Positions 25,582-35,040 of a stretch of DNA of 64,000 nucleotides are shown here, piece after piece. The stretch is from Pyrinomonadaceae bacterium (lineage in GTDB: Bacteria > Acidobacteriota > Blastocatellia > Pyrinomonadales > Pyrinomonadaceae): assembly GCA_021228405.1 (NCBI GenBank), contig JAJQRF010000003.1, positions 213,581 to 277,580 of the forward strand, given 5' to 3'. The notes beneath the pieces were generated by a model. It did no database searches. It was not told the DNA's origin and worked only from the letters and a program-made list of their open reading frames with translations. Both the position numbers and the translations under genes were made by a program. Position 1 is the first letter of the stretch; each line of letters begins with the position of its first letter.

Positions 25582-26004
25582 CTATGCCGGATGTGCCACC
25601 ATTTCGATCACGTCGCGCAAAGTATATTCGCCGAGCTTGCATTCGATGGTTTTGTCAATTTCCTTCTGCAAACCGCAAAGAATCGCCTCGATGTTTTTTC
25701 CGACGGGACAATCTTCGTTCGGTTTGTTCGGATGCAAGGCAAAAACCTCACCGCGACTGACTGCCTTATAAACCTCGGAAAGTTTTATCTCTTCGGGTTT
25801 TCGCGCCAGAGCCGTGCCGCCGCAAGCACCGACGTGCGAAACGACCAGTTTTGCTTCCTGCAAACTACACAACAAACGCCTGATGACGACCGGGTTAGTA
25901 TTGACGCTTTTCGCCAAATATTCTGACTTCACGCGTTCGTCGGACTTACCTGCGACCATTGCCAAAACGTGTACTGCTATTGAAAATTGACTATTTGCCG
26001 CCAT
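25582..26004 (-). CDS. Rrf2-family transcriptional repressor (redox-sensing type)
   Basis: A 140-residue winged-helix regulator. SIAVHVLAMVAGKSDERVKSEYLAKSVNTNPVVIRRLL is the DNA-binding region and GACGGTALARKPEEIKLSEVY the wing and dimer start. Cys residues sit at 46, 61, 99, 110 and 122. Their spacing (C99-x10-C110-x11-C122) does not match the iron-sulfur ligands of IscR or NsrR, which favours direct thiol sensing as in HypR/YwnA-type members. The operator at 26008 overlaps its own leader, and similar sites precede the dehydrogenase operon and the nitroreductase. Confidence 0.93.
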   Translation of the reverse strand: MAANSQFSIAVHVLAMVAGKSDERVKSEYLAKSVNTNPVVIRRLLCSLQEAKLVVSHVGACGGTALARKPEEIKLSEVYKAVSRGEVFALHPNKPNEDCPVGKNIEAILCGLQKEIDKTIECKLGEYTLRDVIEMVAHPA

Positions 26005-26007
26005 AAC

Positions 26008-26026
26008 TGTAACAAGTATAGTTACA
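26008..26026. promoter_or_regulatory. Predicted Rrf2 autoregulatory operator
   Basis: TGTAAC-AAGTATA-GTTACA begins 4 bases upstream of the Rrf2-type start codon. It has the same half-sites and 7-base spacer as the operator at 8827, consistent with autorepression. Confidence 0.72.
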
Positions 26027-26071
26027 AATCAAAATCTTGTCAAGACTTCTGAACAACTAGGTAGATTAAAT

Positions 26072-26299
26072 TTATAAAATTCGTTTCGTTCTGTCCGTAT
26101 CATCTTCATCGATTGAGGGTTTCTCACTTTCCGGCGGTTCTTCAACGGGCGAAGAAGGTCGGCTGTCGGGCGGAAGCGGAATATCTTCATCGGTCTGTTC
26201 GATGTCGTTATTGATTCGCTCCTGATCCGCTTCGCTGTGGTTAATTGTTTCGTCGCCGTTCTGGACGGAATTTACATCGGGATTCTGATTTTCTTGCAT
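26072..26299 (-). CDS. Small acidic disordered protein
   Basis: A 75-residue protein, almost entirely disordered by composition: rich in Asp, Glu, Asn, Ser and Pro (PPDSRPSSPVEEPPESEKP), with no hydrophobic core. GGAG precedes the ATG at a good distance, which is the main support for a real gene. I do not recognise it. It lies between the GntR-type and Rrf2-type regulators, with 67 bases to the latter. Confidence 0.65.
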   Translation of the reverse strand: MQENQNPDVNSVQNGDETINHSEADQERINNDIEQTDEDIPLPPDSRPSSPVEEPPESEKPSIDEDDTDRTKRIL

Positions 26300-26400
26300 A
26301 AAAAAACTCCAAAATAATATTTGAACTCAATCGACAGCAAAATTTATGCCTTTGAGTTTTTGGAACTTATGGAGTGGTTTTCACGGAAAAATGTATTGAT

Positions 26401-27306
26401 TTAAGCCGATTTGCGGAGGCATTTCCCTTGCAGTTCAGCCAGAGATTGTTCGGAAACGATCGGGAAAACTCGCACATTGTCCTTTAATCTCAATTTTGCG
26501 GCGGTTAACGAATCACAGATTATGATCGAGGCGTTTTCCAATCCTTTTTGCCAATTTTTCAGTTTAGCGTCTTTTAAAATCAGACATTCCGCTTCGATTC
26601 GGGCGGCGATCAGGAAGGTTTTCGACCAGACAAGAAATTTTTTCCAGCCGGAAACGACCGCGATCAATTCATTTTCCGACGGTCTTTGTTCCCCGCTCAT
26701 CGCTGACGGAACCGAATGAGCCTTAAGGAAAACGCTTGTTTGTCCGTTTCTCAAAAATTGCTCGATCTTCGTTTTTTCGCCATACATTCCGACGAAAATT
26801 GCTTTTGATCTGTGATATTTGTTCTTGAATTCTTCAAAATTGATGCCCGTAACTTTTATGTTGAGCTTTGCGCGAATTTCTTCCGCAACGATTTCTCTCA
26901 GGTCCGCGTCGGATTCGACCAGAATAATTTTTTCGGGTGTTTGATTTGTGAAATTATGACGAATGCTTTTTTTAATTTCCTGCGCCGTAAAGCCCAGATC
27001 ATATAAATTGCCGATAAAATCAGCGATCAATTTATCGAGATGCAATTTATCCTGAAAACCGTCCGTGCGATTTTTGCAGACATAAAATCCGCTTCCCTTT
27101 TTGAACTCGAGCCAGCCGTCGGCTGAAAGTTTGCGGTAAACCGCGCTTACCGTGTTTGAATGAATTGTAAAACGCCGGGCAATTTCGCGGGTGCTCGGAA
27201 GTTTTTCGCCGATCGGCAGATCGCCGCTGACGATGCCGAGCGCAATCTGCGTCAAGAGTTGTTCGCGCACGGGAATTTCGGAGTTTTTGGAGAGCCAGAT
27301 TTTCAT
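26401..27306 (-). CDS. GntR-family regulator with unrecognised C-terminal domain
   Basis: A 301-residue protein. Residues 1-75 are a GntR winged helix (IPVREQLLTQIALGIVSGDLPIGEKLPSTREIARRF, then SGFYV). The remaining 220 residues are not the usual aminotransferase, FCD or UTRA domain. They contain GFTAQEIKKSIRHNF and a Rossmann-like or periplasmic-binding-like alternation (KIILVESDADLREIVAEEI, KAIFVGMYGEK, ASIIICDSLTAAKLRL). Effector and targets are unknown. It lies downstream of the transglycosylase terminator and is therefore probably transcribed alone. Confidence 0.85.
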   Translation of the reverse strand: MKIWLSKNSEIPVREQLLTQIALGIVSGDLPIGEKLPSTREIARRFTIHSNTVSAVYRKLSADGWLEFKKGSGFYVCKNRTDGFQDKLHLDKLIADFIGNLYDLGFTAQEIKKSIRHNFTNQTPEKIILVESDADLREIVAEEIRAKLNIKVTGINFEEFKNKYHRSKAIFVGMYGEKTKIEQFLRNGQTSVFLKAHSVPSAMSGEQRPSENELIAVVSGWKKFLVWSKTFLIAARIEAECLILKDAKLKNWQKGLENASIIICDSLTAAKLRLKDNVRVFPIVSEQSLAELQGKCLRKSA

Positions 27307-27360
27307 TTTTGCAGTTTTCGCAAATTGTAACCGAAAAGCTTTGAAAACTCACTTTAAAAT

Positions 27361-27387
27361 AAAAAAAGGACGCAAAAATTTGCGTCC
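27361..27387 (-). terminator. Rho-independent terminator of the lytic transglycosylase gene
   Basis: The stem GGACGCAAA / TTTGCGTCC (27368-27387) is followed on the minus strand by a run of seven U. Confidence 0.88.
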
Positions 27388-27410
27388 GTAAATTATTTTC
27401 ATTGGATTGA

Positions 27411-29228
27411 CTATTTAGCCGGAATCTTGATTTCGCGTCCTGCGCCTAAAACCGAGGTTGGAAGCAAGCCGTTGAATTTAGCGACTTCCGTTGCATTTGC
27501 GCCGTAGCGTTGGGCAACTTTCGCAACTGTGTCGCCTGCCTGTGCTTTGACAACTTTGATGCTGTTTGCAACGGGCGAAGCGGTCGGCGAAGTCGGACGT
27601 GAATAATTTGTGCTGGCAACCTTATTTCCCTGCGGAACAAAAACTTTACCGCGCGGAATCTGCATTCCCGGATTTGCCGCCATCAGATCGGCAACGCTCA
27701 CGCCCGTTCGGTTCGAGATCGTTTGCCACGTTTCGCCGGCGGCGGAATTTGCCAGATTTGAATTGCTGAGTTTTGAAGCCGGAGCGCGTCTGAAAAGTGC
27801 GACAACTTCGTTTGCCTTTCCTGCCGGAACGCGCACAATATACGGCTCGGGCGGAGTCATATTCGTGCGAAGTTCGGGATTCAGGTAACGCAGATATTGA
27901 ACCGATGTATCTGAAGCCTGTGCAATCAGATTCAGGCTGGTCGAAGGCGGAATGCGGATTTGGTCATACATCAGCGGCGGCGCGGGTCGAACGTGTCCGA
28001 AACCGTAGCTTTGCGGATTATTTGCGATTAGGATCGTTGCCAGAATATTCGGCACGTAATTGCGTGTTTCCTGCGGCAGATACGGATAAGCCGCCCAGAA
28101 ATTTGCAACTCCGGCGCGTTTGATGGCACGGTCGACGTTTCCTTCACCACAGTTATATGCGCCCATCGCCAATTCCCAGTTTCCGCCGTAACGGTTTGCG
28201 AGGAATTTCAGATAACGAGCAGAAGCGCGGGTTGCACTTTCAAAACTGTTTCTTTCGTCAACGTAAGCCGTCTTGCGAAGTCCGAAACGTGCGCCCGTTC
28301 CCGGAATAAACTGCCAGAGTCCTGAAGCCGCCGCCCAGGACATCGCGGTCGGTTTCCACGCACTTTCGACTTGTCCGAGCCACGCGACGTTTTCGGGAAC
28401 GCCTTCTTCCTTGAAGATTCGGCGCGCCATCCGCATAAACATACCCGAACGATAAAGTCCGGTTTCCATCGTTGCACGTCCGCGTCCGCGATAGTAAGCA
28501 ATGAATTGCTGAACCATCGGGTGCATTTGGAAGTTAAAACCGAATGATTTGTTGGCGATTGCCGTCTGAATTACGTAGTATTGCTGTTGACCTTCGGGCG
28601 TATTGACAACTTCTTTTTCTTCTTCGGTCAATTCAAGTTTTGCAAGCTCGTCAAGCGGCGAAGATTCAAATTTTTGTTCGTTAAAGCCGATCTGCGGTTC
28701 GTCCGACGGAATCCCGTTAACCGCCGAAGCCGTTACGATGTTTCCTGCTGACGGATTTTGTTTGTTCAGCGACGGACGCACCAATGTCGCGATGTCATCA
28801 GCCAATTTGTTGTCGATATTCCACGAACAAGTTGCGGAAAGTCCGCGAATTTGCGGAACTTGCGCGTCGGTCGGAAATTCGATGCGGTAGATCGTTTCGA
28901 TCAACTGATTGTAGCAATCACGCGCCCGCACATTGTCCTTCGAGGTCAGATTGATGCCCGACATCAGAAAGACTTCGACTGATTTGTTGAATTTTTCAGC
29001 GGCAACGGAGCGTCGATTGTCCTGTAAACTCAGCAAACCTTCTTTAAAAGATTTGCCCGCGTCATCAGTAATTTGCCTAATACGAGCTTCCGCTTCGGTA
29101 ACTTGATCGGGCTTACTGTTATTTCTTCCGCTTGCGCTTGAACTCGTAATTTGAGCAAAAGCAAAAGAATTCAGAATTAAAAATATAAATGCAGTAAAAC
29201 TTAAAACCTTAAAAACGGTTGTTTTCAT
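27411..29228 (-). CDS. Membrane-bound lytic transglycosylase with LysM repeats (MltD-like)
   Basis: A 605-residue periplasmic murein hydrolase. An N-terminal signal segment (VLSFTAFIFLILNSFAFAQ) is followed by about 190 residues of helical linker. The SLT catalytic domain has catalytic Glu in WLGQVESAWKPTAMS and supporting motifs GLWQFIPGTGARFGL and MGAYNCGEGNVDRAIKR. The C-terminal third carries LysM-type repeats (GETWQTISNRTGVSVADLMAAN and GDTVAKVAQRYGANATEVAKFN) that bind peptidoglycan. It has its own terminator, and the 264-base gap upstream presumably holds its promoter. Confidence 0.94.
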   Translation of the reverse strand: MKTTVFKVLSFTAFIFLILNSFAFAQITSSSASGRNNSKPDQVTEAEARIRQITDDAGKSFKEGLLSLQDNRRSVAAEKFNKSVEVFLMSGINLTSKDNVRARDCYNQLIETIYRIEFPTDAQVPQIRGLSATCSWNIDNKLADDIATLVRPSLNKQNPSAGNIVTASAVNGIPSDEPQIGFNEQKFESSPLDELAKLELTEEEKEVVNTPEGQQQYYVIQTAIANKSFGFNFQMHPMVQQFIAYYRGRGRATMETGLYRSGMFMRMARRIFKEEGVPENVAWLGQVESAWKPTAMSWAAASGLWQFIPGTGARFGLRKTAYVDERNSFESATRASARYLKFLANRYGGNWELAMGAYNCGEGNVDRAIKRAGVANFWAAYPYLPQETRNYVPNILATILIANNPQSYGFGHVRPAPPLMYDQIRIPPSTSLNLIAQASDTSVQYLRYLNPELRTNMTPPEPYIVRVPAGKANEVVALFRRAPASKLSNSNLANSAAGETWQTISNRTGVSVADLMAANPGMQIPRGKVFVPQGNKVASTNYSRPTSPTASPVANSIKVVKAQAGDTVAKVAQRYGANATEVAKFNGLLPTSVLGAGREIKIPAK

Positions 29229-29492
29229 TAAGTTCGTCTATACTCCTTGTTTTTTTTCAGGGTTAGGGCGAATGTTCGTAAAACGACCTAAAACTTAAAT
29301 AGAGCGTCAAAAAAATCTAACGCTGCTCATCAGGAAAAGTTCCTTTATGTTGTTTGATGTTCTGAAAAAGGACAGCAAAACCTTTCTCAACTTAACATAG
29401 CCGAAAAGCCGTGTCAAAACTTAAAACCTCCGTAAAATCTGGAGTTTAGTAATATTGACTGCTAAAAAACCTTTCTTTTCAACTATTTATCC

Positions 29493-31922
29493 TTAACCTT
29501 TTTTCGCCGAACGCGACTTAACTTTTTCCGTGTTCGGCTTGTTTTCGAGCAACGCTTCGGCAAACACTTGTCGAACGTTTTCTACAAATATAAATGTCAA
29601 ATCGTCCAAAACTTCCTGAGGTAAATCTTCCAGATCGCGTTTGTTCGGTTCGGGAAGAATTACTTTTTTGATATGTGCACGCCGCGCCGCTAAAACCTTT
29701 TCTTTGACTCCGCCGATCGGCAAAACGTTGCCGCGTAAAGTTATTTCGCCCGTCATTGCCAGTTCTTTGCGGACGGGTTTCTGCGAAAGAACCGAAACCA
29801 ACGCCGTCGCCATCGTGATTCCCGCGCTCGGTCCGTCCTTCGGAATCGCGCCTTCGGGAATGTGAACGTGAATGTCGTAATTGTCGAAATCTTCGGGATT
29901 GATGCCGAGATCAATGGCACGGGCTTTCGCGTAAGAATACGCCGCTTGTGCCGATTCCTGCATCACTTCGCCGAGTTGTCCGGTCAATTGCAGTTTGCCT
30001 TTGCCTTTTGTGCGCAGAGCTTCGATAAATAAAATATCGCCGCCGACCGCCGTCCAAGCCAATCCGGTGACAGTTCCGACCTGGTCTTTTTTCAAAGCGT
30101 GTTCGCGGAAAATCTTCGGTGCACGCAGAAAATCGGGAATGTTGGCGGCAACCACCTTGACCGGCTTAAAGTTTTCTTCGAGTTCGGCTTTTTGACGTGC
30201 AACTTTGCGGCAAACCTTGCCGATCTCTCTTTCAAGCTGGCGCAGTCCCGCTTCCTGTGTGTATTCGGTCACGATTCTCGCGATCGCTTTGCGGTCAAAT
30301 TTTACATCGTCTTTTTCAAGCCCGTTTTCCTCGATCTGCTTCGGAACGAGATGACGTTTTGAGATTTCGAGCTTTTCCTCTTCCGTATAGCCCGAAAGAC
30401 GAATAATCTCCATACGGTCGCGCAGAGCGGGCTGGATTGTGTCCAGAACGTTGGCGGTCGTCATAAACATCACGTTTGAAAGATCGAACGTCACGCCGAG
30501 ATAATTATCACGAAACGACGAATTTTGTTCCGGGTCGAGAACTTCGAGCAGTGCCGACGACGGGTCGCCGCGAAAATCCGCGCCGACCTTATCGATCTCG
30601 TCGAGAATCATCAGCGGATTATTCGTTCCCGCCTGCTGAATTCCCTGAATGATTCTGCCCGGCATCGCGCCGACATACGTTCGGCGATGTCCGCGAATTT
30701 CGGCTTCGTCGTGCAGACCGCCCAAACTCAAACGAATGAATTTGCGGTTCAAGGCGCGTGCAATCGAACGTCCGAGCGAGGTTTTTCCGACTCCCGGCGG
30801 TCCGACCAAACACAAAATCGAGCCTTTCGGTTTTTCGATTAATTTGCGGACGGCAAGAGCTTCGACGATTCTTTCCTTCACTCTTTCCAGTCCGTAATGA
30901 TCTTCGTCGAGAATTTTTTCGGCTTTTTTCAGATTCAGATTATCCTTTGAAGATTTCGACCACGGAAGCTCGGTCATAATGTCGAGCCAATTGCGCAAGG
31001 TCGCCGTTTCAGCCGTGTCGGGGTGCATTCTTTCGAGCTTTTTAAGTTGGCGAAGCGATTCCTCCTCCGCGCCTTCGGGCATTTTCGCCTTCAGGATTTT
31101 GTCGCGATATTGCTCGATCTCTTCAAAAAGTTCGTTTCCTTCGCCGAGTTCCGATTGAATTGCCTTTAACTGCTGACGCAAGAAATATTCGCGCTGAGAA
31201 CGGTCGATGTCGGCACGTGCCTGCGTGTTGATTTCCTGCTGAACGGTCAAAACGTCGATTTCCTTGCTCAAAAGATCGTTGACCTTTCGCAAACGCTGAA
31301 TCGGGTCGTAAATATCCAGAACGCTCTGCGCGTCTTCGACTTTTAGTTCGAGATTTGAAGCCGACAGATCAGCCAATCTTCCCGCATCTTCGAGATTTGC
31401 GATGATCGCCAAAACTTCGGGCGAAATGTTTTTTCCGAGGCTCGCGGCGCGTTCCATCGAACTGCGGACATTACGCACGAGGGCTTCTACTTCCAGCGAA
31501 TTTTCCGGCGCGAGCGGTTCGGAGATCGGCGAAACGTTGGCTCTGATGTAATCGCTTCCAGGCGTGACCGTATCGACTTTGGCGCGTGAAAGTCCCTGAA
31601 TCAAAATACGGATTCTGCCGTCGGGCAATTTGAGCATTCGCATAATCACCGCGACCGTTCCGACCGTATAAAGATCGTCTTTTTCGGGGTCTTCTTTGTC
31701 TACATCTTTTTGTGAAACGAGCAAGATCATCCGATTCTGGCTCAACGCTTCATCGACCGCCTTGATCGATTTATCGCGCGAAACGAAAAGCGGCACGATC
31801 ATAAACGGATAAATAACAATGTCGCGCAGAGGCAAAACGGGCAGCTCGGAAGGAATCTGCATCATCGGCTCAACGACATCGCCGTCATTCAAACTGGCTG
31901 AGAAATCTTCTATATCGTCCAT
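29493..31922 (-). CDS. lon: ATP-dependent protease Lon
   Basis: An 809-residue cytoplasmic AAA+ protease. The N-terminal substrate domain ([21 protein letters not shown]) is followed by a coiled-coil region. The ATPase has Walker [12 protein letters not shown], Walker B-type [10 protein letters not shown] and the arginine-finger region. The serine protease dyad Ser-Lys appears as GPSAGITMA and [10 protein letters not shown]. The start at 31922 (MDDIEDF) is preferred over 31958, whose extension is hydrophobic and atypical. It degrades misfolded proteins and regulators. It is a single gene. Confidence 0.97.
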   Translation of the reverse strand: MDDIEDFSASLNDGDVVEPMMQIPSELPVLPLRDIVIYPFMIVPLFVSRDKSIKAVDEALSQNRMILLVSQKDVDKEDPEKDDLYTVGTVAVIMRMLKLPDGRIRILIQGLSRAKVDTVTPGSDYIRANVSPISEPLAPENSLEVEALVRNVRSSMERAASLGKNISPEVLAIIANLEDAGRLADLSASNLELKVEDAQSVLDIYDPIQRLRKVNDLLSKEIDVLTVQQEINTQARADIDRSQREYFLRQQLKAIQSELGEGNELFEEIEQYRDKILKAKMPEGAEEESLRQLKKLERMHPDTAETATLRNWLDIMTELPWSKSSKDNLNLKKAEKILDEDHYGLERVKERIVEALAVRKLIEKPKGSILCLVGPPGVGKTSLGRSIARALNRKFIRLSLGGLHDEAEIRGHRRTYVGAMPGRIIQGIQQAGTNNPLMILDEIDKVGADFRGDPSSALLEVLDPEQNSSFRDNYLGVTFDLSNVMFMTTANVLDTIQPALRDRMEIIRLSGYTEEEKLEISKRHLVPKQIEENGLEKDDVKFDRKAIARIVTEYTQEAGLRQLEREIGKVCRKVARQKAELEENFKPVKVVAANIPDFLRAPKIFREHALKKDQVGTVTGLAWTAVGGDILFIEALRTKGKGKLQLTGQLGEVMQESAQAAYSYAKARAIDLGINPEDFDNYDIHVHIPEGAIPKDGPSAGITMATALVSVLSQKPVRKELAMTGEITLRGNVLPIGGVKEKVLAARRAHIKKVILPEPNKRDLEDLPQEVLDDLTFIFVENVRQVFAEALLENKPNTEKVKSRSAKKG

Positions 31923-32088
31923 ATTAAATATGTTAAGTAAAAACACACAAAAGGGCAAAAGAGGAAAAGGGAAGTAAAAATTAAAAAGTTAAAAAGTTAA
32001 AAATTAAGCTCTCTGATATGGTCGGAAATTTTCTTTTCAACCGGCGCAAATAGTGTGTCTAAATTCTATTTCTTCCTTCAAATTAAAA

Positions 32089-32117
32089 CCGCCGTTTACC
32101 GATCAGGCAAACGGCGG
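32089..32117 (-). terminator. Rho-independent terminator of nrdR
   Basis: CCGCCGTTT / AAACGGCGG with an 11-base loop is followed on the minus strand by TTTT. It lies about 30 bases after the nrdR stop. Confidence 0.85.
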
Positions 32118-32146
32118 CGCGGAAACAAATCTATTTTTCGGCTTTT

Positions 32147-32638
32147 TCAGATTTCCTTTTTCTTCGTTTTCTTGTTTTTTTCGCCGCGCGAACGGACGAG
32201 ATACTTGAGTTCGGTCATAAATTCCGAAACGTCTTCAAACTCCAGATAGACCGAAGCGAAACGGACATACGAAACTTTATCCAGGGCTTTCAGACGTTTC
32301 ATAATGATCTTGCCGATGTCGTTCGTCGAAAGTTCGCGGTCGGGCGAATCCTGTACGGCTTTTTCCACTTCGTCAACGATAGCTTCGAGTTGCGCGGCGG
32401 AAATCGGGCGTTTTTCGCAGGCGCGAAGCAATCCGGCAAGAATTTTGTTGCGCTCGAAAGTGGCGCGTTTGCCGTCTTTTTTGACGACCATATAAGGAAT
32501 TTCGTCGATGCGTTCATATGACGTGAAACGCCGTCCGCATTCGAGGCATTCGCGGCGGCGGCGAATCGAATCGCCTTCCTTCGATTCGCGTGAATCAACT
32601 ACTTTGTCTTCCAAAAATCCGCAAAATGGACATTTCAT
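32147..32638 (-). CDS. nrdR: Transcriptional repressor NrdR
   Basis: A 163-residue regulator of ribonucleotide reductase genes. The zinc ribbon is CPFCGFLEDKVVDSRESKEG...CLECGRRFTSYER (four Cys in two CxxC pairs), followed by the ATP-cone domain (VVKKDGKRATFERNKILAGLLRACEKRPIS). It senses ATP/dATP and binds NrdR boxes. Its start overlaps the stop of the upstream membrane protein (ATGA), so the two are translationally coupled, and it ends at its own terminator. Confidence 0.96.
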   Translation of the reverse strand: MKCPFCGFLEDKVVDSRESKEGDSIRRRRECLECGRRFTSYERIDEIPYMVVKKDGKRATFERNKILAGLLRACEKRPISAAQLEAIVDEVEKAVQDSPDRELSTNDIGKIIMKRLKALDKVSYVRFASVYLEFEDVSEFMTELKYLVRSRGEKNKKTKKKEI

Positions 32639-33846
32639 AAATTTTCGATTTCAGATTTGCGATTTGCGATTTGAAAATCGACCTTCTCTTTTTGACCTTC
32701 GATCTTCGTTCTTTGGTCTTTGGCTTCCGAACTGCTGTTCGGTGCTTCGGATTCGATCTCTTCAACCGCATTTTCGCTGGTCAAAAGATGTCTGAAGCCA
32801 GAAACACTAATATCACCGCGCAGAAAATAATACAACCCGAAAAATATCGCGGGCGCAAAATAAACAAGGTGCATCGCGATCGAAGCCGCCGCCGCTTTTT
32901 CCTTCGGAACATTCAAAAATATCAAGCTCGCCGCCGTCGCCGTATGAAATGCGCCCGCCGCACCGCCCGGTGTCGGAATCACCGAACTGAACGCCGCAAA
33001 ACCCATAATAAAAAGCGAATCGGTAAAAGTCAGCGGCAGATCGAACGCCAAAAGCACGAACCACGTCGGCAAAGCGATTGCCAGCCAGAGCGTCAAAGTC
33101 CAGAAACTGACGGACAAAATCTCGCGCCAATCGCGCAAAATGCCGAGTGCGGCGGCAAGTTGTCTGAGCAAACTGAGAAAGATCGCGCGAATTTTAGCCG
33201 GAATAAATGATTTGTCCGTGATTCTTTCAAAAAAGCTGATGGTCGGCGCGGAAATTCTTTGAAAAACGATCAAGGCGATGAAACCGGCAATTGCGCCCGC
33301 AAGCATCAGATTTCCGACAAATTTGATGTAGCCGAAATCGGCTTCGCGCCCGGCGGGGGCGGTATAAAAAAGCAGATTGATCGCAAAAAAACAAATGATC
33401 GAAGCCAGATCGAAAATTCGTTCAACGCCTAAAGTCACCAACGCCGCCGAAGGTCGCACGCGTTTGTCGCGCATCGGCAACCACATCGGACGCACGATCT
33501 CGCCCATTCTGCCGATCAGAAATACTGCTGTGAAACCGACCGTCGTCGTCGCAAAAAGTTCGCGCAAGTTACTCGGCGTGATCGGTTCGAGCAAAACCTG
33601 CCACCGTTTGGCGCGCAGGAGATAGCCGAGACAGATTATAAAAGTCGCCAGAGCCAGATAAAAGGGATTTGCCTGTCTGAAGCTTTGCGAAACTTCATCC
33701 CAATTGAGATTTCGCCCGAAAAACCAAAAGATAAAGGCGGCAAATAAAAATAAAAGTATGAATTTAATGTATTTACGCAAATTATTACTACCTGTTTTTG
33801 CCAATAAAAATTTATCGATCGTTATTATTTGATATGAAAACCGCAT
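32635..33846 (-). CDS. Flippase-like / lysylphosphatidylglycerol synthase TM-region protein
   Basis: A 403-residue inner-membrane protein (YbhN/AglD-like family) with about eight helices. Recognisable stretches are LRKYIKFILLFLFAAFIFWF, AVFLIGRMGEIVRPMWLP, VTLGVERIFDLASIICFF and IPTPGGAAGAFHTA. The family is linked to lipid or lipid-sugar flipping. The last 25-30 residues are charged and repetitive (KIEGQKEKVDFQIANRKSE) and are encoded by an AT-rich simple repeat, probably an acquired tail. The start at 33846 is not well supported; a downstream TTG or ATG is possible. Confidence 0.85.
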   Translation of the reverse strand: MRFSYQIITIDKFLLAKTGSNNLRKYIKFILLFLFAAFIFWFFGRNLNWDEVSQSFRQANPFYLALATFIICLGYLLRAKRWQVLLEPITPSNLRELFATTTVGFTAVFLIGRMGEIVRPMWLPMRDKRVRPSAALVTLGVERIFDLASIICFFAINLLFYTAPAGREADFGYIKFVGNLMLAGAIAGFIALIVFQRISAPTISFFERITDKSFIPAKIRAIFLSLLRQLAAALGILRDWREILSVSFWTLTLWLAIALPTWFVLLAFDLPLTFTDSLFIMGFAAFSSVIPTPGGAAGAFHTATAASLIFLNVPKEKAAAASIAMHLVYFAPAIFFGLYYFLRGDISVSGFRHLLTSENAVEEIESEAPNSSSEAKDQRTKIEGQKEKVDFQIANRKSEIENL

Positions 33847-34001
33847 AGATTACAGTTCTGTTAAATATGCGGTAAAGACAAAAGATTAGCTTATTATTTT
33901 GCAAAACCGCAACAACTTCGGAGAAAAGTAACGCTAAAATATACATCATCCCGTTTAATTAACCGAATTTCGCTGTTAATATTTGGTTGAGAATTAATTA
34001 A

Positions 34002-34691
34002 ATGAACCCGATCAGCAAAATTGTCTGGAAATTTTCCGCCCAAGCCCGAAAAAAAAGGGCGCAACTCTTTCGCCGCTATTTTTCCATCGATGAAAACACG
34101 AAAATTTTGGATTTAGGTTCGGAAAACGGCACGAATATTTTCAATGTTCTGCAAGATACTTCACATAACCCCGCCAACGTTTACATCGCCGACATCAACC
34201 GAAACGCCGTCGAAGAAGGAAAGCGCAACTATGGATTCAACGCCGTTTTGATCGATGAAACGGGAAAATTGCCGTTTGCAGACAAGTTCTTCGACATCGT
34301 TTACTGTTCGTCGGTGATCGAACACGTGACGGTCGTAAAATCGGACGTTTGGACGTGGAAAGACGGCAAGAAATTCAGCGCGGAATCATGGAAACATCAG
34401 AAACTCTTTGCCGCTGAAATCGTCAGATTAGGTAAACAATATTTCGTCCAAACGCCTTCAAAAAACTTTCCCGTCGAAAGTCATACGTGGCTTCCGCTCG
34501 TCGGATATTTGCCGCGCAGACAGTTTCTTCCCGTTTTGAAATTGAGCAATCGTTTCTGGGTCAAACAAGCCGAACCCGACTTTAACCTGCTCGACGCAAA
34601 CGATTTGAAACGTCTTTTTCCCGATGCGGAAATCGTCAAAGAGAAAAAATACGGACTGACGAAATCGATTATGGCGATCAGGAACGACTAG
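34002..34691 (+). CDS. Class I SAM-dependent methyltransferase
   Basis: A 229-residue cytoplasmic methyltransferase. Motif I is ILDLGSENGTNIFNVL at residues 34-49, motif II YIADINRNAVEEGK, and motif IV DIVYCSSVIEHV, the UbiG/Methyltransf_11-type pattern with Glu-His. The C-terminal part (FVQTPSKNFPVESHTWLPLVGYLPRRQ) is common in enzymes that methylate lipid or polysaccharide intermediates. The substrate is unknown. It is divergent from the flippase-like gene (155-base gap), so a functional link to lipid carriers is possible but speculative. Confidence 0.9.
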   Translation: MNPISKIVWKFSAQARKKRAQLFRRYFSIDENTKILDLGSENGTNIFNVLQDTSHNPANVYIADINRNAVEEGKRNYGFNAVLIDETGKLPFADKFFDIVYCSSVIEHVTVVKSDVWTWKDGKKFSAESWKHQKLFAAEIVRLGKQYFVQTPSKNFPVESHTWLPLVGYLPRRQFLPVLKLSNRFWVKQAEPDFNLLDANDLKRLFPDAEIVKEKKYGLTKSIMAIRND

Positions 34692-35040
34692 CGAATCAAA
34701 GAAAATACACGAAAGAAAAATATAGTTCGCATTACTCGCTAAACAGTTCGCAAGATTCTTCAATGTGAACCGTTTATTTAAGACCGATTCGGCAAACGCA
34801 TTGAAAGCATCGGACAGTCTTTAGTCTTTTTCTCGTTCCGCCCTTCCGTAAACGATGGCATAGCAAATCGCCGATTCATTCGCGTTGGCATAAAAAAATC
34901 GATTTTTATACAATAAATCCGGGTTATCTATTTTCTTTGGAACTTTTCTTTTTTTTGCCTCGTAACCAATCATTGACAAGGCGTGTTTTTGAGCTTTGTT
35001 GCTTTTGGCTAAAAGGCATTTGCTTGGTGGAGATACATCG
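34692..35040 (+). promoter_or_regulatory. Intergenic region with candidate ECF-type promoter
   Basis: The 349-base gap ahead of the sigma factor gene contains GGAACTT (34939-34945) and CGTAAC (34961-34966), 15 bases apart. This is the layout of an ECF-sigma-dependent promoter. TTGACA at 34973 is an alternative housekeeping -35 element. No gene is seen in the gap. Confidence 0.4.

Noticed and set aside
25582-26004. Iron-sulfur sensing (IscR/NsrR type) for the Rrf2 protein
   Set aside because: Cys spacing (99, 110, 122) does not match the usual three-Cys cluster ligand pattern.
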